A stretch of DNA of 64,000 nt from Oleiharenicola lentus. GTDB lineage: Bacteria; Verrucomicrobiota; Verrucomicrobiia; Opitutales; Opitutaceae. The stretch lies in assembly GCF_004118375.1 (NCBI RefSeq), contig NZ_SDHX01000001.1:558001-622000 (forward strand). Direction: 5' to 3'. Positions 1-9,356 of the stretch are shown here, piece after piece (within the stretch, counting starts at the first letter, position 1; every line of letters begins with the position of its first letter). The translations under genes and the position numbers were made by a program. The notes under the pieces were generated by a model, which was given only the letters and a program-made list of their open reading frames with translations, was not told the origin of the DNA and ran no database searches.

Positions 1-1
1 G

Positions 2-2344
2 CTGAGCGCGGTCGAGGAGGTCGCGTCTGCGGCGAACCTCATGCTCGGGATCCTGCTGCGCGATTCGGGACGCACCGGCGAAGCGGCCACGCTCTACGAG
101 AAGATTGGCGATCTGCACAACGCGGGGTGGGCTTATCTGGGGGCCCAGCGGCCGGAGGACGCCGCGCGGGTGATCGAGCGCCAGCTCAAGGACGGTCACA
201 ACCGCAATGCCCTCGTGCAGAAGCTGGTGCTAAATCTGAATTTTCGGGAGGATCTCCACGCGGTGGGCGAGGTCATCGCGCAGTTTACTCCGTCCGACCT
301 GCAACAAGACAGCCCGGCGGGCTTGGCTTTGAATGGATTGCTGGCCGGCCGTAACGCCGACCGCCTGCTCGAGGTGGTGAACGGATTTCCGCGCGAGGTG
401 ATGGCGTCACCCGGCTACCTGGCCCCCAAGCGCGTTTTCTCGGGCTGGGCCCACCACCTCGCGGGACGGGCGGAACTGGCGCGAACGGAATGGAGCGCGG
501 CGCTCGCAACCGTCCAGGAGTTGCGGCGTAACCGGACAGACGATGTGACGCTCTTGCTCTGGCAGGCCCTGCTGCAAAGTCGCTTGGGGCTCGAGGCGGA
601 GGCCGATGCCACCGTGCACCTGATCCGCAGCGTCACGCCCGTCCCGACGCCAGGGCTGATTTTGAGGGTGGAACTGAGCGTGAACGCCGCGCTGGGGCGG
701 ACGGAGCGGTTTTGGGCGACGCTGGCCGCGGGCAAGCTGCCGGCCGACGAGCGCACACCGACCCATTCCTGGCTGCGGTTCTCACCCGATTTCGATGTCT
801 TGCGGGCGGACCCGCGCTTCCAGGCCTTCCTGCGCGAAAACCTGCCCCCGGGCGCCAAAGCCGTGGAGCCTGTGCCTGCTCCTACTCCTTCCTCCCTGCT
901 CCCTGCTCCCGCGCGGCCATCCATGGCTGACGACAAATCCGTCGCCGTCCTCGCCTTCGCGAACCTTTCCGACGACAAGGGCAACGAGTATTTCTCCGAC
1001 GGCATCAGCGAGGAGCTGATGACGGTGTTGCAGAAGATTCCGGGTCTGCACGTGGCGGCACGGTCCTCGGCCTTTTCCTTCAAAGGCACGAAGGCGACGG
1101 CCCAGGAAATCGGGGCGAAGCTCGGCGTGGCGCACCTCGTCGAGGGCAGCGTGCAGAAATCGGGTGGGCGGGTGAAGATCACCGCGCGCCTGAGCCGCGT
1201 GACCAATGGCGAGGAGCTATGGTCGAAGAGTTTCCCGGCGCAGGAGCTGAAGGATGTTTTCGTGGCGCAGGAAGAGATCGCGCGGGCGATCGTGGGTGAG
1301 TTGCGCGAGCGGCTCACCGGGGCGCTGGACGAGAAGGCGAGTGGGGAAATCGCGGCGCTGGTGCGCGCGGCGGAAAGGGGCGGCACGCAGGATCCGGAGG
1401 CGCAGGAGCTGTTCCTGCAGGGGCGCTTCGCCGCGCGCGAGATTTCGGTCGAGGGCGCCGCCCGCGCGGAGAATTTCTACCGCCGGGCGACGGAGCGCGA
1501 CCCCAAGTTTGCGCGGGCCTGGGTGGGTCTCGGGGAATCGGTATTCTGGCAGGCCAGCAACGCCGTGGGCCCACGAACGCTTGACCAGGCCGCCGAGGAC
1601 GCCCGGCGCGCCATCCAGCACGCCCTCGCGCTTGAGCCCGAGCTGCCCGAAGGGCTGCTCGCGCTCGCCGGCATCCAGTATTCCTACGATCTGGACGCGC
1701 AGGCTGCGCGGGCCACGGTCCACCGAGTCCTGGCGGTGGCTCCGACCGCGCCAGTCCTGGCCGCTGCCGCGGGCCTGGAATCGGCCCAGGGGCACCAAGA
1801 GGCGGCGCTCGCTCTCGCCCGCCGGGCGGTGGCACTCGACCCACTCGATGAATTCGCGCGTGAGACCCTGCGTGCGGTGCTCTTCAATTTGGGCCACTTC
1901 GACGAGCTACAGGCCGAATGGCGGCGGGCTTTGGCGGCGAGTCCCGATATGGCCTTCCTGCACGGTGAACTCGCCCGCTGGGCGATCCTGGAGGGCCGGT
2001 GGGATGAGGCGGAGCGGGCGGTGGTGCTGGAGAAAGTGGAGTGGTCGCGGGATTACCTGCGGATAATCCTGCTCTGGCGGCAGGGACGCAAAGCCGAGGC
2101 GGAGGCTCTGCTGCCCACCTACGAGCAGAACCACGCCGGCACCGCGGCCTACCAGATCGCCTTGGTCTACGCCGACCGGGGCGATCGGGAGCAGGCGTTC
2201 GCCTGGCTGGAGCGGGCTTACCGCCATCACGATGGCGGGATCATGGGCCTGCGGGTGAACCCCTTTTGCAAATCACTGCACGGCGACCCGCGCTGGCAGC
2301 CACTGCTGCGCAAACTGGGCCTGGCGGAGGAACAGGTGAAATGA
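2..2344 (+). CDS. TPR / TolB-like / TPR protein, 5' partial
   Basis: The frame is open to the left edge, so the N-terminus is missing. The first visible ATG is at 41 and is probably internal. The visible part has helical TPR-like repeats, a TolB-like (FlgO/CadC-associated) module at about nt 925-1320 with the motifs SVAVLAFANLSDDKG and YFSDGISEELM, and then a second TPR array ending at the stop. The same order (TPR, TolB-like, TPR) is found in the next gene, which begins with a TIR domain and a membrane helix. By analogy this gene may also start with TIR-TM outside the window, but that is inference. The Pro-rich linker before the TolB-like module is low-complexity. Biochemical role is unknown; TPRs suggest protein binding. 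Confidence 0.8.
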   Translation: MSAVEEVASAANLMLGILLRDSGRTGEAATLYEKIGDLHNAGWAYLGAQRPEDAARVIERQLKDGHNRNALVQKLVLNLNFREDLHAVGEVIAQFTPSDLQQDSPAGLALNGLLAGRNADRLLEVVNGFPREVMASPGYLAPKRVFSGWAHHLAGRAELARTEWSAALATVQELRRNRTDDVTLLLWQALLQSRLGLEAEADATVHLIRSVTPVPTPGLILRVELSVNAALGRTERFWATLAAGKLPADERTPTHSWLRFSPDFDVLRADPRFQAFLRENLPPGAKAVEPVPAPTPSSLLPAPARPSMADDKSVAVLAFANLSDDKGNEYFSDGISEELMTVLQKIPGLHVAARSSAFSFKGTKATAQEIGAKLGVAHLVEGSVQKSGGRVKITARLSRVTNGEELWSKSFPAQELKDVFVAQEEIARAIVGELRERLTGALDEKASGEIAALVRAAERGGTQDPEAQELFLQGRFAAREISVEGAARAENFYRRATERDPKFARAWVGLGESVFWQASNAVGPRTLDQAAEDARRAIQHALALEPELPEGLLALAGIQYSYDLDAQAARATVHRVLAVAPTAPVLAAAAGLESAQGHQEAALALARRAVALDPLDEFARETLRAVLFNLGHFDELQAEWRRALAASPDMAFLHGELARWAILEGRWDEAERAVVLEKVEWSRDYLRIILLWRQGRKAEAEALLPTYEQNHAGTAAYQIALVYADRGDREQAFAWLERAYRHHDGGIMGLRVNPFCKSLHGDPRWQPLLRKLGLAEEQVK

Positions 2345-2498
2345 AAACCCCAATCCAAGGCAGTTTGCCGCGGCTGGTGTGGATCGCACGGATCCGAGCC
2401 GCCGGACTTTCACCGGAGGAAACCGCGGGAGCAGCAGGAGGGTTTCCCACCCTCTCCGTTGGCTCCATTACCTTCTGTAAGCGGATTGGAGTAATAGC

Positions 2499-5400
2499 AT
2501 GAGCGAATCCGGCAAAGCCGTCTTCCTCTCCTACGCCTCGCAGGATGCCGAGGCGGCGAAGAGGATTTGCGAGGCGCTCCGCGCGGCCGGAGTCGAGGTC
2601 TGGTTCGACCAGAACGAACTGGTGGGTGGCGATGCGTGGGACCAGAAGATCCGCAAGCAGATCGGCTCTTGCGCACTCTTTGTGCCGATCATCTCCGCCA
2701 ACACGCAGGCGCGGGCGGAAGGGTATTTCCGGCTGGAGTGGCGGCTGGCGGACAAGCGCACCGAGCTGATGGGCAAGTCCAAGGCCTTCCTCTTGCCCGT
2801 GAGCATCGACGATACGCGCGACAGCGAGGCCGACGTGCCGGATTCCTTCCTCGCCGTGCAATGGACCAAGCTGCGGGGTGGGGAAGCAACGCCTGCCTTC
2901 GTGGCGCGCGTGCAGAAGCTGCTCGACGGCGGGACAAGCTCCCGCGAGTCCGCCTCGCGCCCGCCCCTGCCTGAATGGGAGGTGGGACGCCCCCGTCCTG
3001 CACAGCGTGCACGCTGGCCCTGGATCGCGGGCGCGCTCGCCGTGCTCGCAGCCGGCTACGTGGTGTTCACCACCCTGCGCCGTCCGCCGGGCGACGCCGC
3101 GCCGGCCCTCAACTCTCCGGAAGGAACGCCGCAGAAGTCCGCCGCGCCCGCCGTTCTTGACCTCAAGGTTGCCGAGGCACGGGCGTTGATCGCGAAGGCG
3201 CTGCCCTTGCATGAAAATTTGGGCGGGGCCACGCGCAGCGATTTCGAACTCGCGGGTGACCTGTTCAAGCGCGCCCTCGAACTTGCCCCGCTCGATGCGG
3301 AGGTGTGGGCGCACTATTCGTGGTTCTGCATGAATTTTTCCGGCATCGGTTTGGATCGCACACCCGAGCGGGAGGCCGAGGCCAAGCGGGCGGCGGACCG
3401 GGCCTACAAACTTGATCCGGCTCTGCCGATGGCCCGGATGGCTTGGGCCAACTATTATCGCCGGCAGGAGACTACCCGACCCGAGGCCATCCGGATCCTG
3501 GCGGCCTTGGCCGAAGAACAGCCCCAAAACAGCAGCGTCCTGCGAATCTATGCCCTCGCGCTGGATGCGGCCGGCCGGGCTGAGGAAGCTCGCCAGGCCT
3601 ACGAACGCGCCACCGCCACTCCCGGCGGCGATGCCCGCGCGTGGGCGCAGTTGGGCGACTGGCATTACCGGCATGGCGACCCTGCCGCCGCCTGGACGGC
3701 CTACCAGCGCTCCCTCGAGGTCAAGCCGGTGCCCCGGGTGTTGCTTGGGGTGGCGCGACTGCAGATGTCCGAGTTGGGCGATCTGGCCGCCGCCCAGCTA
3801 ACACTGCAGCGGGTGCCCGGCGAGTTCATGCAGGAGGAACAAGCGATTGGCACCGCGGCGGTCCTTGCGCTTTGGCAGCGCAAGCCCGAGGAAGTCCTGC
3901 GGCTGCTCAGTGCCTTTCCGCGCGATTACCTCGAAGCGGGTAATTATCGGAATTTGTCCGCGGCGAAATCGACTCTCATCGGCATGGCCCAATGGCTCGC
4001 GGGCAAGCCGGATCTCGCCCGGCTCGAATGGGCCGAGGCGCTGCGCGTGATTGAGCGGCGGCTGGAGACCCGGCGATCCGTGTTGGAACTGCACTGGGAC
4101 CGCACCCTGTTGCTCGCCATGCTGGGGCGGAAGTCCGAGGCCGAGGCGGCGCTCAAGCTCTACCTGCAGGTGCGGCTGGGAAGTTCGGTCCCGGCCAATC
4201 CCACCGACTCCCCGCTCAAGGCCCTGATCCATGCGTGGTCGGGCGAATTGGACGCGGCTTTCGCCGCCCTGGGTGACAGGAAGGTCACCCCTTGGTTGCG
4301 CTACAGTCCCGAGTGGGAGCCGCTGCGGGCCGATCCCCGTTTTCAGGCGCTGCTAGCAAAAGCAGACGCATCCGCCGCCGCTTCTCCCTCCGCCCCGCTC
4401 CTTGCTCCCCCGAGTCCACCGCCGGTGGACTCGAAGTCCATCGCCGTGCTGCCGTTCGCCAATCACAGCGACGACAAGGAGAGTGGTTATTTCGCCGACG
4501 GGGTGCATGAGGATGTGCTGACCAACCTGGCGAAGATCTCCCAACTCAAGGTCATCGCCCGCACCTCGGTCATGGAGTATCGCGCCACCACGAAGAAGAT
4601 CCCACAGATCGCCCGGGAGCTCGGTGTGGCCTACCTGCTTGAGGGCAGCGTGCGGCGTGCGGGCAATCGGGTGCGGGTGGTCTGCCAGCTGATCGATGGG
4701 CGCACGGGCCAACACGTCCTCGCACCCGATCCCTTCGACCGGGATCTCGCCGACATCTTTGCCATCCAGTCCGAAATCGCCCAGGGTATCGCGGCCAAGC
4801 TGCAGGCGGTCCTGGCCCCGACCGAAAAAGCGACGTTGGAGCGCGCGCCCACCGCCAATCTCGTGGCTTACGAACTTTATCTTCAAGCCCGGGAAATCTG
4901 GGATCGGTCACCCGATCAACGAGCCGGAGAGGAACAAGCGCGACCCTTCCTGGAACGAGCGGTGCGGCTCGACCCGAACTTCGCCATGGCGTGGCAGGGA
5001 TTGGGTTATCTCCATCTCCGCGCTTATTTTCGTTACGACCAGAGCGAATCCCGGCGCCTTTTGGCCAAGCACGCGATTGAGAAAGCCCGCGAATTGGACC
5101 CCCGGGACGGCGTGATTTTCGCGCTGCAGACCAACTACTGCATCGACGTGCGGGATCTGCCCCGGGCGAGGCAGCTGGCGGCCCAGCTCGAACGCGAGCA
5201 TCCGTCCCTCGCGGTGACCTGGCACGTGCTGGCCCGGCTGAGCATCCGCGATGACAACATTCGCGCCGCTCTGGAGTATTACCGTCGGGCGCGAAGCCTG
5301 GATCCGCGCAACGTGGCGGTCTTGGAATCACTGACGACATCCCTGGCCACCGCCCGGCGCTACGAAGAGGTGCAGGTCGTGCTGCGCGACGCCGGGGATT

Positions 5401-6071
5401 TGGTGGAAAAAGCGACGCAGTTGTTGTGGAGCCGCACCGTTCTGCCCTATTACGCAACCGGCTCCACCCGCGAGATGGATGAATTGGCCGGTCGGCTGGC
5501 TCCCGACGCGGCCCGGGGTGACGCCCGGGCGCTCTCTCTGTTGACCGGCTTCGCCAGTATTCGGGGGGATGCGGCGGAACTCGTCCGTCTTTGGGAACAG
5601 CATGGCTCGACGATCACGGTGTCGGGCGGCGATGGAACCTTCACCGTGGCCGTGGCCTTGCTCATTCAGGGTCAGCCCGAGCGCGCCCGGATCCTGTTGG
5701 AGAAGGAACGGGCCCGCTACCGGGAGCGATTGGCCTCCCGCCCCGACAACATCGAGAATTGGTTCTATCTGGCCGCGACGCACGCTGTGTTGGGCGACAA
5801 AGAAGGCACCGCCGCCGTGAAACGCGAAATGCTGGCCGCCAATCCGGGACTGACCCGGCGGGGGCTGTGGCGCTACGAGGAATGCATGCTCTTCGCCTGG
5901 CTGGGCGACAAGGACGCCGCTCTCGCCGACCTCGCCGAAAGACTCGACGAGGGTCCCGCGCCTGGAGCCACCATCGTCCTGCGTTGCGGGTTGCGTTTCC
6001 GGCCCCTGCAGGGCGACCCGCGCTTCGAGGCAATGCTAGCCGATCCCAAAAACAACGCCCCTTTCTTCTGA
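2499..6071 (+). CDS. TIR-TM-TPR-TolB-like-TPR membrane protein
   Basis: 1190 residues. A TIR domain spans residues 6-142 (opening FLSYASQDAEAA). E80, in YFRLEWRLA, sits where the catalytic glutamate of NAD-cleaving TIR domains is expected. One transmembrane helix (about 173-193) follows a Pro-rich linker, so TIR is probably cytoplasmic and the rest periplasmic. TPR-like repeats fill about 225-620, a TolB-like module about 644-772 (KSIAVLPFANHSDDKES), and more TPRs run to the C-terminus. A GGAG ribosome-binding site seven bases before ATG 2499 supports the start. The stop overlaps the next gene's ATG by one base, so the two are probably co-translated. TIR proteins in bacteria are often immune NADases, but no phage-defence partner is visible. 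NADase activity is untested inference. Confidence 0.88.
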   Translation: MSESGKAVFLSYASQDAEAAKRICEALRAAGVEVWFDQNELVGGDAWDQKIRKQIGSCALFVPIISANTQARAEGYFRLEWRLADKRTELMGKSKAFLLPVSIDDTRDSEADVPDSFLAVQWTKLRGGEATPAFVARVQKLLDGGTSSRESASRPPLPEWEVGRPRPAQRARWPWIAGALAVLAAGYVVFTTLRRPPGDAAPALNSPEGTPQKSAAPAVLDLKVAEARALIAKALPLHENLGGATRSDFELAGDLFKRALELAPLDAEVWAHYSWFCMNFSGIGLDRTPEREAEAKRAADRAYKLDPALPMARMAWANYYRRQETTRPEAIRILAALAEEQPQNSSVLRIYALALDAAGRAEEARQAYERATATPGGDARAWAQLGDWHYRHGDPAAAWTAYQRSLEVKPVPRVLLGVARLQMSELGDLAAAQLTLQRVPGEFMQEEQAIGTAAVLALWQRKPEEVLRLLSAFPRDYLEAGNYRNLSAAKSTLIGMAQWLAGKPDLARLEWAEALRVIERRLETRRSVLELHWDRTLLLAMLGRKSEAEAALKLYLQVRLGSSVPANPTDSPLKALIHAWSGELDAAFAALGDRKVTPWLRYSPEWEPLRADPRFQALLAKADASAAASPSAPLLAPPSPPPVDSKSIAVLPFANHSDDKESGYFADGVHEDVLTNLAKISQLKVIARTSVMEYRATTKKIPQIARELGVAYLLEGSVRRAGNRVRVVCQLIDGRTGQHVLAPDPFDRDLADIFAIQSEIAQGIAAKLQAVLAPTEKATLERAPTANLVAYELYLQAREIWDRSPDQRAGEEQARPFLERAVRLDPNFAMAWQGLGYLHLRAYFRYDQSESRRLLAKHAIEKARELDPRDGVIFALQTNYCIDVRDLPRARQLAAQLEREHPSLAVTWHVLARLSIRDDNIRAALEYYRRARSLDPRNVAVLESLTTSLATARRYEEVQVVLRDAGDLVEKATQLLWSRTVLPYYATGSTREMDELAGRLAPDAARGDARALSLLTGFASIRGDAAELVRLWEQHGSTITVSGGDGTFTVAVALLIQGQPERARILLEKERARYRERLASRPDNIENWFYLAATHAVLGDKEGTAAVKREMLAANPGLTRRGLWRYEECMLFAWLGDKDAALADLAERLDEGPAPGATIVLRCGLRFRPLQGDPRFEAMLADPKNNAPFF
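2973..3005. repeat. palindromic repeat inside coding sequence (TIR-TM linker)
   Basis: The linker between the TIR domain and the membrane helix contains a near-palindrome with core GGGACGCCCCCGTCC. The same core lies at the same place in the next paralogue (6516-6534). It encodes the residues GRPRPA. The sequence looks like a dispersed repeat that is tolerated in frame. Confidence 0.5.
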
Positions 6072-9000
6072 TGAGCGACTCCCCCAAAGCCATTTTCCTC
6101 TCCTATGCCTCCCAAGACGCCGAGGCGGCGCAGCGGATTTGCGAGGCGCTGCGCGCCGCCGGGCTGGAGGTGTGGTTCGACCGCAACGAGCTGGTCGGGG
6201 GCGACGTGTGGGATCAGAAGATCCGCAAGCAGATCAAGGAGTGCGCGCTGTTCGTGCCGATCATCTCGGCGAACACCAACGCCCGGGCCGAAGGCTATTT
6301 CCGGTTGGAGTGGAAACTCGCCGTGGACCGCTCGCACCTGATGGCGGATGACCAGCCTTTCCTCTTTCCCATCGTGGTCGGCGATGTGAACGACGCCACG
6401 GCCCGCGTGCCCGACAAATTCCGCGAAGTGCAGTGGACGCGCCTGCGGCTCGACGAAACGCCCGCCGAGCTGGCCGCACGGGTGACGAAACTCTTGAGTG
6501 GGGAGGCCTTGGAGGCGGGACGCCCCCGTCCCGCAGACCGGGGCGAGGCGGCGTTCGGAGAACCCGCCCTACAGCGCAAGAACCGCAAGCGCGAGCGCCC
6601 CGTCTGGTTGCGGCACGCGTGGTCGGTGCTGGCCCTGGCGATTGTGGGCTACTACGCCCTGCGGCCCCTTTGGCGCGAGCGCCGGTCCGAACCGGAAACC
6701 GTGTCCGTTGCGCCGGCTTCACCCGTGGTCGCGGCGCCCAAACCTTCCGAAGCCCACGAACTCGTGACCAAGGCCCGGGCCCTGTTTGTCAACCGGCTCG
6801 ACACGACGCGCGACGATTGCGCTCTGGCCGAGGACCTGCTCAAGCAGGCGCTGGCAAAGGATCCGGCGGACTCCGAAGCTTGGGCCGCGACTTCGCATCT
6901 GCATGCTTACGTGCTCCTGCGCCGCTGGGACAACTCCGACGTCCGGCGCGAATCGGCCCGGCAGGCGGCGCAGCGGGCGGTCCGGCTCGACGCTCAATCC
7001 TTCGAGGCCCGGCTGGCCTACGCCTTTATGCTCGGCGACACCGAGGCAGAGGGCGCGGAGAAGGAACGGCTGTTGCGGTCGCTCCGCGGTGAGCAGCCGA
7101 AGGACCAGCGCCTGCTGCGGGCGTTGGCGCAAACCCTCAACCGGCTGGGCCGAATTGACGAGGCCACCACCTTGCTCGATGAATCGGCCGCCCTGCCCGG
7201 GGGTGATGCTCTGGCCCTCTACGACAAGAGCTTAAATTTTTGGTTCGCGGGCCGGACCGTGGAGGCCGAAGCGGCGATACAGGCCTCGCTGGCGCAGAGA
7301 CCGTTCACCGGGGCGCAGCTGATTGCGGCGTGGTATGCCGTGGATTTGCACGGTGATCTGGCGGGCGCACGGGCGCTTCTAGCGCGGATTCCACCGGCGG
7401 AGATGCAGGAGGACAGGGCGGCCTTCTTTGCCTACTACGTGGAAAAGCTGGCGCGCCAGCCCGACGCGGCGATCGCCCGGTTGCAGGCGGTGCCCCGGGA
7501 CTGGCTCGACGACGCCTGGTATCGTGGACCCAAGGCCCGGCTGGTCGGCGACGTCCTGCACGCCGCACGCCGGCCGGCCGCCGCCGCCGGGGAATGGCGC
7601 TTGGCGCTCAGGCAGGTGGACGAGCGGCTGGAGGCCAATCCCACCGAGGCCGGGTTGCTCATCCATCGCGCCCAATTGCTCGCGCGTCTGGGTGAAAAGC
7701 AGGAGGCTCTCCGGCTCCTGGGCACGCTGAGCGAACGCTATAGTATCGATCCGGTGGGTGACGTGCCCGTGTGGGTGACCAACCTCAATTCATGGCTCGG
7801 GCGCAAACAGGACGCCCTCGCACAGATCTCCCGCGCTTTGAAAAGCGACCGGCGCGCGGTGAATTATACCGCGGCTTCACTGCGGCTTGATCCTTCGTTT
7901 GATCCCCTGCGGGAGGAGCCAGGATTCGCCGCGCTCATCGCCGAGGCGGATAGGATCGAGCAGGCGGCGGCCCTCGCCGCCCGCCCGACCCGCGACTGGC
8001 CGAAGAATCCGGAGCTCAAGCGGGCCATCGCGCTCATCGAGGGCCTGGACGCGATTCCCGACGACCTCGCCCTCGCCGAGCAGATCGTGAAGCCGATCGT
8101 CGAGCGGTCGCCCACTGATCTGGAGGCGGTGACCGTGATGGCGCGCGTGCAGGCCCAGTTCATGCGCCGCGGCTTCGACCGGAGCGATGAACGTTCCGCC
8201 CAGGCCCGGCTTTATGGCGAACGCGCCTTGCAGCTCGATCCCAACGAGCCCGAGGCCATGTTCGCGGTGGCGACCTATCTTTTCAGCCGGGCCACGGGCG
8301 ATACCCGCGCCGAGCGGCTGCTGCGGCGGGCCATGGAGGTTGATCCCGCCAATCCGCGGCCCGGCCGGATGCTGGCGGATTTGCTGAACGTGATTCCAAG
8401 CCGCCGCGCGGAGGCCATCGTCCAATCGCAGGAAAACGTCCGGCGCTTCCCGAATGACGCGCTGACGCGCTACGATCTGGCCCGGCACTACAAGGACCAG
8501 GGGCGCTACGAGGAATCCGACCGGGAGCTGGACGCGACCCTGGCCCTGGCCCCGCTGCCCAATGCCATCGCGTGGAAGGCACGCTTCCAGTTCGGTCTGC
8601 GCAACGATCTCGCGGGCATGAAGCGCTGGCTCGACCAGGTGCCCGAGCGGGTGCGCGGCACCGAGCGCGCGGTGTTCGGCTACTTTCTCTACGCGGCCTT
8701 CGGCGGGGATGCGGAGACGGGCCTGGCGGCGCTGCGGTCGTTCACGCTGAAATGGTTCACGGATTTCGAGTATGCCGGCCCGACCGCCCTGCTGAATGCC
8801 TGCCTGTTGGAGCGGCAGGGGAAAACCGAGCTGGCGCGTCAGCAATATGAGGCGGCCCTGCTGGAAGCCCAGCGCATGAAGGTGACCGATCCGACCCGGA
8901 TCTGGCTCAACCACGCGGAATTCTGGCCCCTGCTCGGGCTCGGAAGAAAGGAGGAGGCCAAGCTGCTCTTCCAGCGTCTGATCGAGGCCCAGGCCAGGCC

Positions 9001-9223
9001 CTATTCACAAAGCTTGGTCAACGGCTGGTGGTTCACGCTGATTCCCGGTGCGCTGTTGCTGGGGGAGCGGGATACGGCGCTGGAACTCCTGCGCGAGTCG
9101 GTCGCCACCCTCCCGGAAAGCCGGGCGTCCTTCCGCGTGCGTTTCCAGCTCGACCCGCGCATGGCGCCGTTCCGCGACGACCCGGAAATCCAGGCGATCC
9201 TGGCGGAGCCGGGGGTGAAGTAA
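6071..9223 (+). CDS. TIR-TM-TPR-TPR membrane protein
   Basis: 1050 residues from ATG 6071, which overlaps the upstream stop (TGATG). An in-frame extension to 5591 runs inside the previous gene and is discarded. The TIR domain (6-142) is almost identical to that of the neighbour over the first 80 residues, with E80 kept in YFRLEWKLA. This suggests recent duplication or gene conversion. A membrane helix lies at about 181-199. Unlike its neighbours it has no TolB-like module. After a first TPR block (about 225-640) a second independent TPR block follows (about 655-1045). The linker at 148-168 is repeat-derived. Likely the last gene of the paralogous operon. Function unknown; a membrane-anchored TIR scaffold or sensor is the best inference. 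Confidence 0.87.
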   Translation: MSDSPKAIFLSYASQDAEAAQRICEALRAAGLEVWFDRNELVGGDVWDQKIRKQIKECALFVPIISANTNARAEGYFRLEWKLAVDRSHLMADDQPFLFPIVVGDVNDATARVPDKFREVQWTRLRLDETPAELAARVTKLLSGEALEAGRPRPADRGEAAFGEPALQRKNRKRERPVWLRHAWSVLALAIVGYYALRPLWRERRSEPETVSVAPASPVVAAPKPSEAHELVTKARALFVNRLDTTRDDCALAEDLLKQALAKDPADSEAWAATSHLHAYVLLRRWDNSDVRRESARQAAQRAVRLDAQSFEARLAYAFMLGDTEAEGAEKERLLRSLRGEQPKDQRLLRALAQTLNRLGRIDEATTLLDESAALPGGDALALYDKSLNFWFAGRTVEAEAAIQASLAQRPFTGAQLIAAWYAVDLHGDLAGARALLARIPPAEMQEDRAAFFAYYVEKLARQPDAAIARLQAVPRDWLDDAWYRGPKARLVGDVLHAARRPAAAAGEWRLALRQVDERLEANPTEAGLLIHRAQLLARLGEKQEALRLLGTLSERYSIDPVGDVPVWVTNLNSWLGRKQDALAQISRALKSDRRAVNYTAASLRLDPSFDPLREEPGFAALIAEADRIEQAAALAARPTRDWPKNPELKRAIALIEGLDAIPDDLALAEQIVKPIVERSPTDLEAVTVMARVQAQFMRRGFDRSDERSAQARLYGERALQLDPNEPEAMFAVATYLFSRATGDTRAERLLRRAMEVDPANPRPGRMLADLLNVIPSRRAEAIVQSQENVRRFPNDALTRYDLARHYKDQGRYEESDRELDATLALAPLPNAIAWKARFQFGLRNDLAGMKRWLDQVPERVRGTERAVFGYFLYAAFGGDAETGLAALRSFTLKWFTDFEYAGPTALLNACLLERQGKTELARQQYEAALLEAQRMKVTDPTRIWLNHAEFWPLLGLGRKEEAKLLFQRLIEAQARPYSQSLVNGWWFTLIPGALLLGERDTALELLRESVATLPESRASFRVRFQLDPRMAPFRDDPEIQAILAEPGVK
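6510..6575. repeat. palindromic repeat inside coding sequence (TIR-TM linker)
   Basis: A perfect inverted repeat at 6516-6534 has arms GCGGGACG and CGTCCCGC around CCC. It is followed by further GC-rich repeat-like sequence ending AACCCGCCCTACAG. It encodes the segment between TIR and the membrane helix and is a fuller version of the element in the upstream paralogue. Confidence 0.55.
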
Positions 9224-9230
9224 GTCACAA

Positions 9231-9314
9231 GGTGGAACGCACTGCTCCCCAGTGCGTTTGTTTGGGAACGAGCGAAGACGAAGAAGAAGCGCGTTGAGGG
9301 CAACGCGCTCCACC
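9231..9314. repeat. REP-like composite palindrome, upstream copy
   Basis: It contains two hairpins: AACGCACTG/CAGTGCGTT and GCGCGTTG/CAACGCGC. The outer ends GGTGGA and TCCACC are also complementary. It lies just after the TIR gene stop and before the transposase. Confidence 0.75.
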
Positions 9315-9356
9315 TGCAGACTTGAAAGCGCTGCGTAGCGTTAGCAGCCTTGGCGC

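Noticed and set aside
5591-6070. In-frame N-terminal extension of the second TIR gene
   Set aside because: It lies entirely inside the upstream gene and encodes Arg/Gly-rich sequence; the TIR domain starts right after ATG 6071.
2-9223. Complete TIR phage-defence system such as Thoeris
   Set aside because: No ThsA-like effector or other partner is adjacent, and the TIR proteins are membrane-bound TPR fusions, so a known system cannot be named.
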